Below the pieces are notes generated by a model, which saw only the letters and a list, made by a program, of their open reading frames with translations, searched no databases and was not told the DNA's origin. A stretch of DNA of 64,000 nt, from NCBI GenBank assembly GCA_020055645.1, contig CM034546.1, positions 127,493,875 to 127,557,874 on the forward strand, written 5' to 3'. How positions within the stretch are numbered: the stretch's first letter is position 1; every line of letters starts with the position of its first letter. A program made the translations under genes and the position numbers. This document shows, piece by piece, positions 10,280-25,800 of this stretch. The DNA comes from Tomocerus qinae (lineage: Eukaryota > Arthropoda > Collembola > Entomobryomorpha > Tomoceridae).

Positions 10280-12846
10280 ATTGCCATTACCACGTATACC
10301 ACATCAAGTAGGAAGAAATATATATGGATTAAAACTCTGTGGTTATAATAATATCTACGGTCTACTAACAAAAGCAATTGCTAACCATGTTTTTTCTGCA
10401 ACATCTTGACTATAATTGATGGTTTGGTTATTACCGTTGTTATCTAAAAGCTAAGTAAACATCAAACGTTTAAATATATTGAAAGGTGTTCAATTGAGAA
10501 TTATTGTTAGGTAAAGAGAATAACATAAATAAATATATAGAATTAAGAAATAAGATGATGGGTCTCAGAAGTCTGAACTCTAAGCAGGAACTATTCACAT
10601 TAAACTTACCCATTTCTGTTATTAGTGTTTACAAAATGTCAAAGGTCGCAAATTCAAATCAGTAATGTCATACAGCATGCAGCAAAAAGTCCGAATCTTC
10701 GTCTGGTCAATTGTTAAAGGGACAAATGATCAATGCAACTTAATGACAGCGTTATTTTATATTAAAAATGCGCTCTCTCCAAAAATCACACAGGTCTTCA
10801 CTTATAGATTAAAATGTTGCGAATATGGGTAATCGTAGAATTTATTATTTAGTATCACCAAATCCAGGTGATTACAACAAATTGTATTACAGACTAAACC
10901 TTTTCATATGATTTTTATTAACATTCATATTTCGTGTTCCGGATTTTCCCATGAAAATTTGTTGACAAAAATTAATGCTGCAATAAATCTCCTAAATAAA
11001 TGCCCACGCTGTCACTTAGTATTACTAAAAAATTTGGGGTTTGACTTAATTATCTATATCAAAACTAATAATAAATTTCAGAATTTCATTTTAATAGGTA
11101 GACCTACATCTCTGGCACTTTAATTATTATGTAACTAGGTGTGCTGGTAGTGGGGATTGAAATTCTCTCAAAACCACTTACGGGGGAAACGTGCAGGCGT
11201 CCCTATGCTATTGAGTAATACTCTATGACTCCTCCACCTTTGGCCCAATTAGTGGTTCTGAGAGATTTTTAACATAATCATAGTATGCTTGTACTTAAAA
11301 ATCTTAAAAGGTATTGATAGTATGCCTTGTTAGGTAGCCATGGTATTTAAATAACTTGTCTATATCAATATGTAAATTCCGAAACTTAGTTCCCAATTAA
11401 TGTCCCGCTTTTGGAAAAACTAGGCGTAACAATATAATCCAACATACTGTACATTAAACAGTTTTATTACATTTTTTATTAGAAAATGGGCGAAACTTAA
11501 AAATTTAGTAAGTCCACACAAAGAAATACATGTTCGTTCAAATTTCTAAGCGCCTATTTAAAGATCAATAGTGGAACAATATTGATAAAGGTCTGTTAAT
11601 CCGTAAAATTAATTTAAATTTTGGTTGAGCTACTGCATTAATATTTATTTTAAATAAAAGTTTTATTCAATTTTATGAAAGTTTTCGGCTTTTATTGGTA
11701 ATTTGACATCATTTGCAACAAAAAATTGTGCAATCTTTTACAATTCCTACGGGCTGTATTTGATTGTGTCTCTCAATTAAAATAAATGCTTTAAATTGTT
11801 GACATCTATAACCGTCTAGTTGTTTAAGATAATTATGCTAGCCTTATCCATATAGACATTTTAATGTTTTAAGGCTTAAAGTAAATAAGTGGCCGAAATT
11901 GGAGATAATGAGAATGAGGTGGCACCACCTGCAATCTTGTCGAAGAGGGCTGCATCAAAGAATATTGGTTTGAAAAATACTGCAAAAAATAGGCATTGCA
12001 TGTAAATTGTAGAAATAAATTATTTTGTAAATCTAAATCCAGTAATATTATATAGGTTGATTGACATGAGTTTACGCAGTGCAGATTAAACCCAACAATT
12101 GCAGTCCGCTTCACGTTAAGGATGTGTATTTGGTCCATTAAAGGACCAAACGTAAAGGCATTTCAAAATTTATTACCTAGTTCTAAAATGGCTTTTAATT
12201 ATTAATCGTAAAATTGTAAAATTGAAGTAAACCAACTTAAAGTGGTAAAAAGAGTCTCTTTCCCCTTTTCATTTAGAAGTAAAAATTGTCTCCTCGTATT
12301 TTGCTTTTGAGTGAAGAACCTTATTACAATTTAGTTAAACTGGATTTGTGTCCTTTTTACTATTATTTCTATTATTTACTAGCTTATTCAAAATAATTAC
12401 AGTTCAAAAAGTATCATTATTAGAATATTATTTTATTTGAATTATTATCTTCATTTTCTATAACACTTTACATGACAGATATACAGAATGATACAGAAGA
12501 GCTTAGCATATATGACTACAATCTTGTTATGCTATTTTGTTAAATCTAGAATAGTTTACAAAAAATTAAGACATAGACTGAAATCTTAACAAGCGAGCAA
12601 ATGTTCCGTTTATACCAATTTATGAATCATTGCAAATAAATTGGCATATTATCAATAACGGCCCATTTTAAAATGTCAAGAAATATTGATTTAAAGTGTT
12701 TAAGGATTAATTAAAAAGGCTTTAGCTGTATCAAGCTGCAAAGACCTAAGAGTACAGCCTGTATACTGTATACACCTATAATACTTTACATAATATTAAT
12801 GTATGAGCAAAACTATTTTATCATAAAATAAGACTAACATACATAC
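10280..12846. other. AT-rich DNA, no gene recognised
   Basis: No convincing coding region. A loose inverted repeat (AAATTCTCTCAAAACCACT near 11158 against AGTGGTTCTGAGAGATTTTT near 11250) brackets a slightly GC-richer 70-bp stretch. The 89-codon minus-strand frame at 11869-12138 shows no recognisable domain. Confidence 0.4.
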
Positions 12847-12905
12847 ATATTTGGACATAAGCATATAACATAAAATTTTTATGTTATATGCTTATGTCCA
12901 AATAT
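12847..12905. repeat. Near-perfect 59-bp hairpin palindrome
   Basis: Two 29-bp arms are exact inverses of each other around a single central base (12876). The left arm starts ATATTTGGACATAAGCATAT. Such a structure would extrude as a cruciform or fold as an RNA hairpin. It has no flanking duplication that I can identify. Confidence 0.9.
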
Positions 12906-13072
12906 AGTTTTAAGAAAAACGAAATTTCAAAGGCAATTTTAACAAAGGGGATTTATTATTGTTGAAGAAAAAAATAATTTTGTGTTAAAAACCAGTCATT
13001 TTGTAACAAGTCATTAGTCTTCTAGATTGTACCAAAATAGTACGAAAGCCAATAGACCGAGAAAAATAGAAA

Positions 13073-13250
13073 ATATCGTCTGCTTAACATTACTAAGTAA
13101 AAAAACCATTTCATGGCTGCTACAAAGTAACAAACCTATCTCCTGACACAATGGCTTTTTACATTGTCACAGTCATGATAAAATTGATTGTTACTTCGTA
13201 GCAGCCATGATAAAATGGCTTGTTACTTAACAATGTTAAGCAGACGATAT
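13073..13250. mobile_element. 178-bp MITE-like element with TIRs starting ATATCGTCTGCTTAACATT
   Basis: The 19-bp ends are exact inverses, and inverse similarity continues inward (GGCTGCTAC.AAGTAACA against TGTTACTTCGTAGCAGCC). No coding capacity. The outer ATAT may itself be the target duplication, with true ends CGTCTGC; this cannot be settled because ATAT is palindromic. Confidence 0.8.
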
Positions 13251-13879
13251 GTTATTTAGTATAAATAAATTTAAATTGTGGTATTAAAACACTAATATAT
13301 AAAATGGAAATTATTTCACTTAGTCAAAAATCTAAGGTTGTACGATTACAACAATATTATATTAAACTAGTAGCCCCCAGCATGGGTGACTCTATTTTGA
13401 AAGGTAGGAATCCAGCATAATCATTTGTATCAGTTAATTTCGAAATACCCTGTTAACTGCTTACTGTTAACCCGTGGTAGATTTATTATTATGCATAGGC
13501 GCTTCGCGCTTGCAAATTGCAACAAAAAGCCGCAAAGTCCATAGCAAAAAGTACAGTTACATAGAGACATGCACACATCCATGAAACATAGCTGGAAATA
13601 TCTTTATTTAATGTGATGATGGAAAAATAGTAAGTCACATATGAAAATAACACTAGTATGCATCAAAATAAGTATATGCACAATGGAAGTTTTTCCTAAT
13701 ATACCTGTAGATACACAGTGTTGTTTCCAGTTTTTTCTTTGTCAAAAATTTTGTTTGTTTTTTGTGTTGTGAAAAAAAATTTATTTTACACATGCCCGCC
13801 CAGAGCAATATTGGGTGTAAATATATCATTCCAAAGGAAAATTTTAGCTAACTCACTACAAGTAACACTAGTCACCAGC
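13251..13879. other. AT-rich spacer before satellite block B
   Basis: No gene. A GC-richer patch at about 13377-13560 (GCCCCCAGCATGGGTGACTC, then GGCGCTTCGCGCTTGC) looks like part of an interspersed repeat but cannot be assigned. Confidence 0.4.
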
Positions 13880-16800
13880 ATTGCTCATTTGGATTGAATG
13901 GCAGAGTGTAAGGACCCACAAAATTGTTGGAACTTCAAAAATAGAATTCTGCTATTCTATTTTCCACTTAGATATAAATAAATTTTGATCGAAACTATAG
14001 AACTTGTTAAAATTATTTTAATCAAGTACCTACTATTCCTATCAATCATTTCCTCATTTGGATTGAATGGCAAGGTTTAAGGGCCCACAAAAAAGTTGGT
14101 ACTTTGAAAATGATATTTTGTTAAACTAATTTCCACTAAGACTTAAAAAAACTTAGATCGAAACTATAGAACTGCTTGAAACCAATTTAATTAAGTACAT
14201 GCTAGTCATATCAATCACACCACATCCACATTTGGATTGAATGGCAAGGTTTAAGGGCCCACAAAAATGTTGGCACTTTGAAAATGAAATTCTGTTGCAC
14301 TATTTTCTACTAAGACCTAAATAATTTTTGATCGAAACTATAGAATATTTTGAAACTATTTTTATTAAGTACCCTGTAATCATATTAGTCTCCTCAACTT
14401 CTCATTTGGATTGATTGGCAAGGTTTAAGGGCCCACAAAAGTGTTGGCACTTTGAAAATGAAATTATGTTGTACTATTTTCTACTAAGACTTAAATTATT
14501 TTTGATCGAAACTGTAGAATTGTTTGAAACTAATTTAATTAAGTACCCCCTTATCCTATTCGTCTCTTTAACTTCTCGTTTGGATTGAATTGCAAGGTTT
14601 AAGGGCCCACATAAATGTTGGCACTTTGAAAATGAAATTCTGTTGTACTATTTTCTACTAAGACTTAAATAATTTTTGATCGAAACTATAGAATATTTTG
14701 AAACTATTTTTATTAAGTACCCTCTAATCCTATAAGTCTCCTCAACTTCTCATTTGGATTGATTGGCAAGGTTTAAGGGCCCACAAAAATGTTGGCACTT
14801 TGAAAATGAAATTCTGTTGCACTATTTTCTACTAAGACTTAAATAATATTTGATCGAAACTATAGAATATTTTGAAACTATTTTTATTAAGTAACCTCTA
14901 ATCCTATTAGTCTCCTCAACTTCTCATTTGGATTGATTGGCAAGGTTTAAGGGCCCACAAAAGTGTTGGCACTTTGAAAATGAAATTATGTTGTACTATT
15001 TTCTACTAAGACTTAAATTATTTTTGATCGAAACTGTAGAATTGTTTGAAACTAATTTAATTAAGTACCCCCTTATCCTATTCGTCTCTTTAACTTCTCG
15101 TTTGGATTGAATTGCAAGGTTTAAGGGCCCACATAAATGTTGGCACTTTGAAAATGAAATTCTGTTGTACTATTTTCTACTAAGACTTAAATAATTTTTG
15201 ATCGAAACTATAGAATATTTTGAAACTATTTTTATTAAGTACCCTCTAATCCTATAAGTCTCCTCAACTTCTCATTTGGATTGATTGGCAAGGTTTAAGG
15301 GCCCACAAAAATGTTGGCACTTTGAAAATGAAATTCTGTTGCACTATTTTCTACTAAGACTTAAATAATATTTGATCGAAACTATAGAATATTTTGAAAC
15401 TATTTTTATTAAGTAACCTCTAATCATATTAGTCTCCTTAACTTCTCATTTGGATTGATTGGCAAGGTTTAAGGGCCCACAAAAATGTTGGCACTTTGAA
15501 AATGAAATTCTGTTGCACTATTTTCTACTAAGACTTAAATAATATTTGATCGAAACTATAGAATATTTTGAAACTATTTTTATTAAGTAACCTCTAATCC
15601 TATTAGTCTCCTTAACTTCTCATTTGGATTGATTGGCAAGGTTTAAGGGCCCACAAAAATGTTGGCACTTTGAAAATGAAATTCTGTTGCACTATTTTCT
15701 ACTAAGACTTAAATAATATTTGATCGAAACTATAGAATATTTTGAAACTATTTTTATTAAGTACCCTCTAATCATATTAGTCTCCTTAACTTCTCATTTG
15801 GATTGATTGGCAAGGTTTAAGGGCCCACAAAAATGTTGGCACTTTGAAAATGAAATTCTGTTGTACTATTTTCTACTAAGACTTAAATTATTTTTGATCG
15901 AAACTGTAGAATTGTTTGAAACTAATTTAATTAAGTACCCCTAATCCTATTCGTCTCTTTAACTTCTCATTTGGATTGATTGGCAAGGTTTAAGGGACCA
16001 CAAAAATGTTTGTACTTTGAGAATGAATTTCTGTTGTACTATTTTCTACTAAAACTTAAATAATTTTTGATCGAAACCATAGAATTGTTTGAAACTATTT
16101 TTCATGAGTCCTTCTTAATCCAATTGGTCATCAACAATTCTCATTTGGATTGAATGGCAAGGTTTAAGGGCCCACAAAAATGTTTGTACTTTGAGAATGA
16201 ATTTCTGTTGTACTATTTTCTACTAAAACTTAAACAATTTTTGATCGAAACCATAGAATTGTTTGAAACTATTTTTCATGAGTCCTTCCTAATTCTATTA
16301 GTCATCTTCAATTCCTATTTGGATTGAATGGCAAGGTCTAAGGGCCCACAAAAATGTTGGCACTTTGAAAATGAAATTCTGTTGGACTATTTTCTATTAA
16401 GACTTAAATTATTTTTGATCGAAACTGTAGAATTGTTTGAAACTAATTTAATTAAATACCCCCTAATCCTATTCGTCTCTTTTAATTCTCATTTGGATTG
16501 AATTGCAAGGTTTAAGGGCCCACAAAAATGTTGGCACTTTGAAAATGAAATTCTGTTGTACTATTTTCTACTAAAACTTAAATCATTTTTGATCGAAACT
16601 GCAGAATATTTTGAAACTAATTTAATTAAGTACCCCCTAATCCTAATAGTCCCCTCAACTTCCCATTTGAATTGAATGGCAAGGTTTAAGGGCCAACAAA
16701 AATGTTGGCACTTTGAAAATGAAATTTTGTTGTACTATTTTCTACTAAGACTTAAATTATTTTTGATCGAAACTGTAGAATTGTTTGAAACTAATGTAAT

Positions 16801-19800
16801 TTAGTACCCCCTAATCCTATTAGTCTCCTCAACTTTCCATTTGGATTGAATGGCAAGGTTTAAGGGCCCACAAAAATGTTGGCACTTTGAAAATGAAATT
16901 CTGTTGTACTATTTTCTACTAAGACTTAAATTATTTTTGATCGAAACTATAGAATCTTTTGAAACTATTTTTATTAAGTACCCCCTAATCCTATTCGTCT
17001 CTTTAACTTTTCATTTGGATTGAATGGCAGGGTTTAAGGGCCCACATAAATTTTATCACTTTGAAAATGAAATTTTGTTGTACTATTTTCTACTAAGAAT
17101 AAAATAATTTTTGATCGAAACTATAGAATTGTTTGAATATAATTTAATTAAGTACCCCCTAATCCTATTAGTCTCCTTAACTTCCCTTTTGGATTGAATG
17201 GCTAGGTTTAAGGGCCCAAAAAAATGTTGGCACTTTGAAAATGAAATTCTGTTGTACTATTTTCTACTAAGACTTAAATAATTTTTGATCGAAACTATAG
17301 AATATTTTCAAACTATTTTTATTAAGTACCCTCTAATCCTATTAGTCTCCTTAACTTCTCATTTGGATTGATTGGCAAGGTTTAAGGGCCCACAAAAATG
17401 TTGGCACTTTGAAAATGAAATTCTGTTGCACTATTTTCTACTAAGACTTAAATAATATTTGATCGAAACTATAGAATATTTTGAAACTATTTTTATTAAG
17501 TAACCTCTAATCCTATTAGTCTCCTTAACTTCTCATTTGGATTGATTGGCAAGGTTTAACGGCCCACAAAAATGTTGGCACTTTGAAAATGAAATTCTGT
17601 TGCACTATTTTCTACTAAGACTTAAATAATATTTGATCGAAACTATAGAATATTTTGAAACTATTTTTATTAAGTACCCTCTAATCATATTAGTCTCCTT
17701 AACTTCTCATTTGGATTGATTGGCAAGGTTTAAGGGCCCACAAAAATGTTGGCACTTTGAAAATGAAATTCTGTTGTACTATTTTCTACTAAGACTTAAA
17801 TTATTTTTGATCGAAACTGTAGAATTGTTTGAAACTAATTTAATTAAGTACCCCCTAATCCTATTCGTCTCTTTAACTTCTCATTTGGATTGATTGGCAA
17901 GGTTTAAGGGACCACAAAAATGTTTGTACTTTGAGAATGAATTTCTGTTGTACTATTTTCTACTAAAACTTAAATAATTTTTGATCGAAACCATAGAATT
18001 GTTTGAAACTATTTTTCATGAGTCCTTCCTAATCCAATTGGTCATCAACAATTCTCATTTGGATTGAATGGCAAGGTTTAAGGGCCCACAAAAATGTTTG
18101 TACTTTGAGAATGAATTTCTGTTGTACTATTTTCTACTAAAACTTAAACAATTTTTGATCGAAACCATAGAATTGTTTGAAACTATTTTTCATGAGTCCT
18201 TCCTAATTCTATTAGTCATCTTCAATTCCTATTTGGATTGAATGGCAAGGTCTAAGGGCCCACAAAAATGTTGGCACTTTGAAAATGAAATTCTGTTGGA
18301 CTATTTTCTACTAAGACTTAAATTATTTTTGATCGAAACTGTAGAATTGTTTGAAACTAATTTAATTAAATACCCCCTAATCCTATTCGTCTCTTTTAAT
18401 TCTCATTTGGATTGAATTGCAAGGTTTAAGGGCCCACAAAAATGTTGGCACTTTGAAAATGAAATTCTGTTGTACTATTTTCTACTAAAACTTAAATCAT
18501 TTTTGATCGAAACTGCAGAATTGTTTGAAACTAATTTAATTAAGTACCCCCTAATCCTAATAGTCCCCTCAACTTCCCATTTGAATTGAATGGCAAGGTT
18601 TAAGGGCCAACAAAAATGTTGGCACTTTGAAAATGAAATTTTGTTGTACTATTTTCTACTAAGACTTAAATTATTTTTGATCGAAACTGTAGAATTGTTT
18701 GAAACTAATGTAATTTAGTACCCCCTAATCCTATTAGTCTCCTCAACTTTCCATTTGGATTGAATGGCAAGGTTTAAGGGCCCACAAAAATGTTTGTACT
18801 TTGAGAATGAATTTCTGTTGTACTATTTTCTACTAAAACTTAAACAATTTTTGATCGAAACCATAGAATTGTTTGAAACTATTTTTCATGAGTCCTTCCT
18901 AATTCTATTAGTCATCTTCAATTCCTATTTGGATTGATTGGCAAGGTTTAAGGGCCCACAAAAATGTTGGCACTTTGAAAATGAAATTCTGTTGTACTAT
19001 TTTCTACTAAGACTTAAATTATTTTTGATCGAAACTGTAGAATTGTTTGAAACTAATTTAATTAAGTACCCCCTAATCCTATTCGTCTCTTTAACTTGTC
19101 ATTTGGATTGAATTGCAAGGTTTAAGGGTCCACATAAATGTTGGCACTTTGAAAATGAAATTCTGTTGTACTATTTTCTACTAAGACTTAAATAATTTTT
19201 GATCGAAACTATAGAATCTTTTGAAACTATTTTTATTAAGTACCCCCTAATCCTATTCGTCTCTTTTACTTTTCATTTGGATTGAATGGCAGGGTTTAAG
19301 GGCCCACATAAATTTTATCACTTTGAAAATGAAATTTTGTTGTTCTATTTTCTACTAAGAATAAAATAATTTTTGATCGAAACTATAGAATTGTTTGAAA
19401 CTAATTTAATTAAGTACCCCCTAATCCTATTAGTCTCCTTAACTTCCCTTTTGGATTGAATGGCTAGGTTTAAGGGCCCAAAAAAATGTTGGCACTTTGA
19501 AAATGAAATTCTGTTGTACTATTTTCTACTAAGACTTAAATAATTTTTGATCGAAACTATAGAATATTTTCAAACTATTTTTATTAAGTACCCTCTAATC
19601 CTATTAGTCTCCTTAACTTCTCATTTGGATTGATTGGCAAGGTTTAAGGGCCCACAAAAATGTTGGCACTTTGAAAATGAAATTCTGTTGCACTATTTTC
19701 TACTAAGACTTAAATAATATTTGATCGAAACTATAGAATATTTTGAAACTATTTTTATTAAGTACCCTCTAATCATATTAGTCTCCTCAACTTCTCATTT

Positions 19801-22800
19801 GGATTGATTGGCAAGGTTTAAGGGCCCACAAAAGTGTTGGCACTTTGAAAATGAAATTATGTTGTACTATTTTCTACTAAGACTTAAATTATTTTTGATC
19901 GAAACTGTAGAATTGTTTGAAACTAATTTAATTAAGTACCCCCTTATCCTATTCGTCTCTTTAACTTCTCGTTTGGATTGAATTGCAAGGTTTAAGGGCC
20001 CACATAAATGTTGGCACTTTGAAAATGAAATTCTGTTGTACTATTTTCTACTAAGACTTAAATAATTTTTGATCGAAACTATAGAATATTTTGAAACTAT
20101 TTTTATTAAGTACCCTCTAATCCTATAAGTCTCCTCAACTTCCCATTTGAATTGAATGGCAAGGTTTAAGGGCCAACAAAAATGTTGGCACTTTGAAAAT
20201 GAAATTTTGTTGTACTATTTTCTACTAAGACTTAAATTATTTTTGATCGAAACTGTAGAATTGTTTGAAACTAATGTAATTTAGTACCCCCTAATCCTAT
20301 TAGTCTCCTCAACTTTCCATTTGGATTGAATTGCAAGGTTTAAGGGTCCACATAAATGTTGGCACTTTGAAAATGAAATTCTGTTGTACTATTTTCTACT
20401 AAGACTTAAATAATTTTTGATCGAAACTATAGAATCTTTTGAAACTATTTTTATTAAGTACCCCCTAATCCTATTCGTCTCTTTAACTTTTCATTTGGAT
20501 TGAATGGCAGGGTTTAAGGGCCCACATAAATTTTATCACTTTGAAAATGAAATTTTGTTGTACTATTTTCTACTAAGAATAAAATAATTTTTGATCGAAA
20601 CTATAGAATTGTTTGAAACTAATTTAATTAAGTACCCCCTAATCCTATTAGTCTCCTTAACTTCCCTTTTGGATTGAATGGCTAGGTTTAAGGGCCCAAA
20701 AAAATGTTGGCACTTTGAAAATGAAATTCTGTTGTACTATTTTCTACTAAGACTTAAATAATTTTTGATCGAAACTATAGAATATTTTCAAACTATTTTT
20801 ATTAAGTACCCTCTAATCCTATTAGTCTCCTTAACTTCTCATTTGGATTGATTGGCAAGGTTTAAGGGCCCACAAAAATGTTGGCACTTTGAAAATGAAA
20901 TTCTGTTGCACTATTTTCTACTAAGACTTAAATAATATTTGATCGAAACTATAGAATATTTTGAAACTATTTTTATTAAGTAACCTCTAATCCTATTAGT
21001 CTCCTTAACTTCTCATTTGGATTGATTGGCAAGGTTTAAGGGCCCACAAAAATGTTGGCACTTTGAAAATGAAATTCTGTTGCACTATTTTCTACTAAGA
21101 CTTAAATAATATTTGATCGAAACTATAGAATATTTTGAAACTATTTTTATTAAGTACCCTCTAATCATATTAGTCTCCTTAACTTCTCATTTGGATTGAT
21201 TGGCAAGGTTTAAGGGCCCACAAAAATGTTGGCACTTTGAAAATGAAATTCTGTTGTACTATTTTCTACTAAGACTTAAATTATTTTTGATCGAAACTGT
21301 AGAATTGTTTGAAACTAATTTAATTAAGTACCCCCTAATCCTATTCGTCTCTTTAACTTCTCATTTGGATTGATTGGCAAGGTTTAAGGGACCACAAAAA
21401 TGTTTGTACTTTGAGAATGAATTTCTGTTGTACTATTTTCTACTAAAACTTAAATAATTTTTGATCGAAACCATAGAATTGTTTGAAACTATTTTTCATG
21501 AGTCCTTCCTAATCCAATTGGTCATCAACAATTCTCATTTGGATTGAATGGCAAGGTTTAAGGGCCCACAAAAATGTTTGTACTTTGAGAATGAATTTCT
21601 GTTGTACTATTTTCTACTAAAACTTAAACAATTTTTGATCGAAACCATAGAATTGTTTGAAACTATTTTTCATGAGTCCTTCCTAATTCTATTAGTCATC
21701 TTCAATTCCTATTTGGATTGAATGGCAAGGTCTAAGGGCCCACAAAAATGTTGGCACTTTGAAAATGAAATTCTGTTGGACTATTTTCTACTAAGACTTA
21801 AATTATTTTTGATCGAAACTGTAGAATTGTTTGAAACTAATTTAATTAAATACCCCCTAATCCTATTCGTCTCTTTTAATTCTCATTTGGATTGAATTGC
21901 AAGGTTTAAGGGCCCACAAAAATGTTGGCACTTTGAAAATGAAATTCTGTTGTACTATTTTCTACTAAAACTTAAATCATTTTTGATCGAAACTGCAGAA
22001 TTGTTTGAAACTAATTTAATTAAGTACCCCCTAATCCTAATAGTCCCCTCAACTTCCCATTTGAATTGAATGGCAAGGTTTAAGGGCCAACAAAAATGTT
22101 GGCACTTTGAAAATGAAATTTTGTTGTACTATTTTCTACTAAGACTTAAATTATTTTTGATCGAAACTGTAGAATTGTTTGAAACTAATGTAATTTAGTA
22201 CCCCCTAATCCTATTAGTCTCCTCAACTTTCCATTTGGATTGAATGGCAAGGTTTAAGGGCCCACAAAAATGTTGGCACTTTGAAAATGAAATTCTGTTG
22301 TACTATTTTCTACTAAGACTTAAATTATTTTTGATCGAAACTATAGAATCTTTTGAAACTATTTTTATTAAGTACCCCCTAATCCTATTCGTCTCTTTAA
22401 CTTTTCATTTGGATTGAATGGCAGGGTTTAAGGGCCCACATAAATTTTATCACTTTGAAAATGAAATTTTGTTGTACTATTTTCTACTAAGAATAAAATA
22501 ATTTTTGATCGAAACTATAGAATTGTTTGAAACTAATTTAATTAAGTACCCCCTAATCCTATTAGTCTCCTTAACTTCCCTTTTGGATTGAATGGCTAGG
22601 TTTAAGGGCCCAAAAAAATGTTGGCACTTTGAAAATGAAATTCTGTTGTACTATTTTCTACTAAGACTTAAATAATTTTTGATCGAAACTATAGAATATT
22701 TTCAAACTATTTTTATTAAGTACCCTCTAATCCTATTAGTCTCCTTAACTTCTCATTTGGATTGATTGGCAAGGTTTAAGGGCCCACAAAAATGTTGGCA

Positions 22801-25800
22801 CTTTGAAAATGAAATTCTGTTGCACTATTTTCTACTAAGACTTAAATAATATTTGATCGAAACTATAGAATATTTTGAAACTATTTTTATTAAGTACCCT
22901 CTAATCATATTAGTCTCCTTAACTTCTCATTTGGATTGATTGGCAAGGTTTAAGGGCCCACAAAAATGTTGGCACTTTGAAAATGAAATTATGTTGTACT
23001 ATTTTCTACTAAGACTTAAATTATTTTTGATCGAAACTGTAGAATTGTTTGAAACTAATTTAATTAAGTACCCCCTAATCCTATTCGTCTCTTTAACTTG
23101 TCATTTGGATTGAATTGCAAGGTTTAAGGGTCCACATAAATGTTGGCACTTTGAAAATGAAATTCTGTTGTACTATTTTCTACTAAGACTTAAATAATTT
23201 TTGATCGAAACTATAGAATCTTTTGAAACTATTTTTATTAAGTACCCCCTAATCCTATTCGTCTCTTTTACTTTTCATTTGGATTGAATGGCAGGGTTTA
23301 AGGGCCCACATAAATTTTATCACTTTGAAAATGAAATTTTGTTGTTCTATTTTCTACTAAGAATAAAATAATTTTTGATCGAAACTATAGAATTGTTTGA
23401 AACTAATTTAATTAAGTACCCCCTAATCCTATTAGTCTCCTTAACTTCCCTTTTGGATTGAATGGCTAGGTTTAAGGGCCCAAAAAAATGTTGGCACTTT
23501 GAAAATGAAATTCTGTTGTACTATTTTCTACTAAGACTTAAATAATTTTTGATCGAAACTATAGAATATTTTCAAACTATTTTTATTAAGTACCCTCTAA
23601 TCCTATTAGTCTCCTTAACTTCTCATTTGGATTGATTGGCAAGGTTTAAGGGCCCACAAAAATGTTGGCACTTTGAAAATGAAATTCTGTTGCACTATTT
23701 TCTACTAAGACTTAAATAATATTTGATCGAAACTATAGAATATTTTGAAACTATTTTTATTAAGTACCCTCTAATCATATTAGTCTCCTCAACTTCTCAT
23801 TTGGATTGATTGGCAAGGTTTAAGGGCCCACAAAAGTGTTGGCACTTTGAAAATGAAATTATGTTGTACTATTTTCTACTAAGACTTAAATTATTTTTGA
23901 TCGAAACTGTAGAATTGTTTGAAACTAATTTAATTAAGTACCCCCTTATCCTATTCGTCTCTTTAACTTCTCGTTTGGATTGAATTGCAAGGTTTAAGGG
24001 CCCACATAAATGTTGGCACTTTGAAAATGAAATTCTGTTGTACTATTTTCTACTAAGACTTAAATAATTTTTGATCGAAACTATAGAATATTTTGAAACT
24101 ATTTTTATTAAGTACCCTCTAATCCTATAAGTCTCCTCAACTTCCCATTTGAATTGAATGGCAAGGTTTAAGGGCCAACAAAAATGTTGGCACTTTGAAA
24201 ATGAAATTTTGTTGTACTATTTTCTACTAAGACTTAAATATTTTTGATCGAAACTGTAGAATTGTTTGAAACTAATGTAATTTAGTACCCCCTAATCCTA
24301 TTAGTCTCCTCAACTTTCCATTTGGATTGAATGGCAAGGTTTAAGGGCCCACAAAAATGTTGGCACTTTGAAAATGAAATTCTGTTGTACTATTTGCTAC
24401 TAAGACTTAAATTATTTTTGATCGAAACTATAGAATCTTTTGAAACTATTTTTATTAAGTACCCCCTAATCCTATTCGTCTCTTTAACTTTTCATTTGGG
24501 TTGAATGGCAGGGTTTAAGGGCCCACATAAATTTTATCACTTTGAAAATGAAATTTTGTTGTACTATTTTCTACTAAAAATAAAATAATTTTTGATCGAA
24601 ACTATAGAATCTTTTGAAACTATTTTTATTAAGTACCCCCTAATCCTATTCGTCTCTTTAACTTTTCATTTGGGTTGAATGGCAGGGTTTAAGGGCCCAC
24701 ATAAATTTTATCACTTTGAAAATGAAATTTTGTTGTACTATTTTCTACTAAGAATAAAATAATTTTTGATCGAAACTATAGAATTGTTTGAATATAATTT
24801 AATTAAGTACCCCCTAATCCTATTAGTCTCCTTAACTTCCCTTTTGGATTGAATGGCTAGGTTTAAGGGCCCAAAAAAATGTTGGCACTTTGAAAATGAA
24901 ATTCTGTTGTACTATTTTCTACTAAGACTTAAATAATTTTTGATCGAAACTATAGAATATTTTCAAACTATTTTTATTAAGTACCCTCTAATCCTATTAG
25001 TCTCCTTAACTTCTCATTTGGATTGATTGGCAAGGTTTAAGGGCCCACAAAAATGTTGGCACTTTGAAAATGAAATTCTGTTGCACTATTTTCTACTAAG
25101 ACTTAAATAATATTTGATCGAAACTATAGAATATTTTGAAACTATTTTTATTAAGTACCCTCTAATCATATTAGTCTCCTCAACTTCTCATTTGGATTGA
25201 TTGGCAAGGTTTAAGGGCCCACAAAAGTGTTGGCACTTTGAAAATGAAATTATGTTGTACTATTTTCTACTAAGACTTAAATTATTTTTGATCGAAACTG
25301 TAGAATTGTTTGAAACTAATTTAATTAAGTACCCCCTTATCCTATTCGTCTCTTTAACTTCTCGTTTGGATTGAATTGCAAGGTTTAAGGGCCCACATAA
25401 ATGTTGGCACTTTGAAAATGAAATTCTGTTGTACTATTTTCTACTAAGACTTAAATAATTTTTGATCGAAACTATAGAATATTTTGAAACTATTTTTATT
25501 AAGTACCCTCTAATCCTATAAGTCTCCTCAACTTCTCATTTGGATTGATTGGCAAGGTTTAAGGGCCCACAAAAATGTTGGCACTTTGAAAATGAAATTC
25601 TGTTGCACTATTTTCTACTAAGACTTAAATAATATTTGATCGAAACTATAGAATATTTTGAAACTATTTTTATTAAGTAACCTCTAATCCTATTAGTCTC
25701 CTTAACTTCTCATTTGGATTGATTGGCAAGGTTTAAGGGCCCACAAAAATGTTGGCACTTTGAAAATGAAATTCTGTTGCACTATTTTCTACTAAGACTT

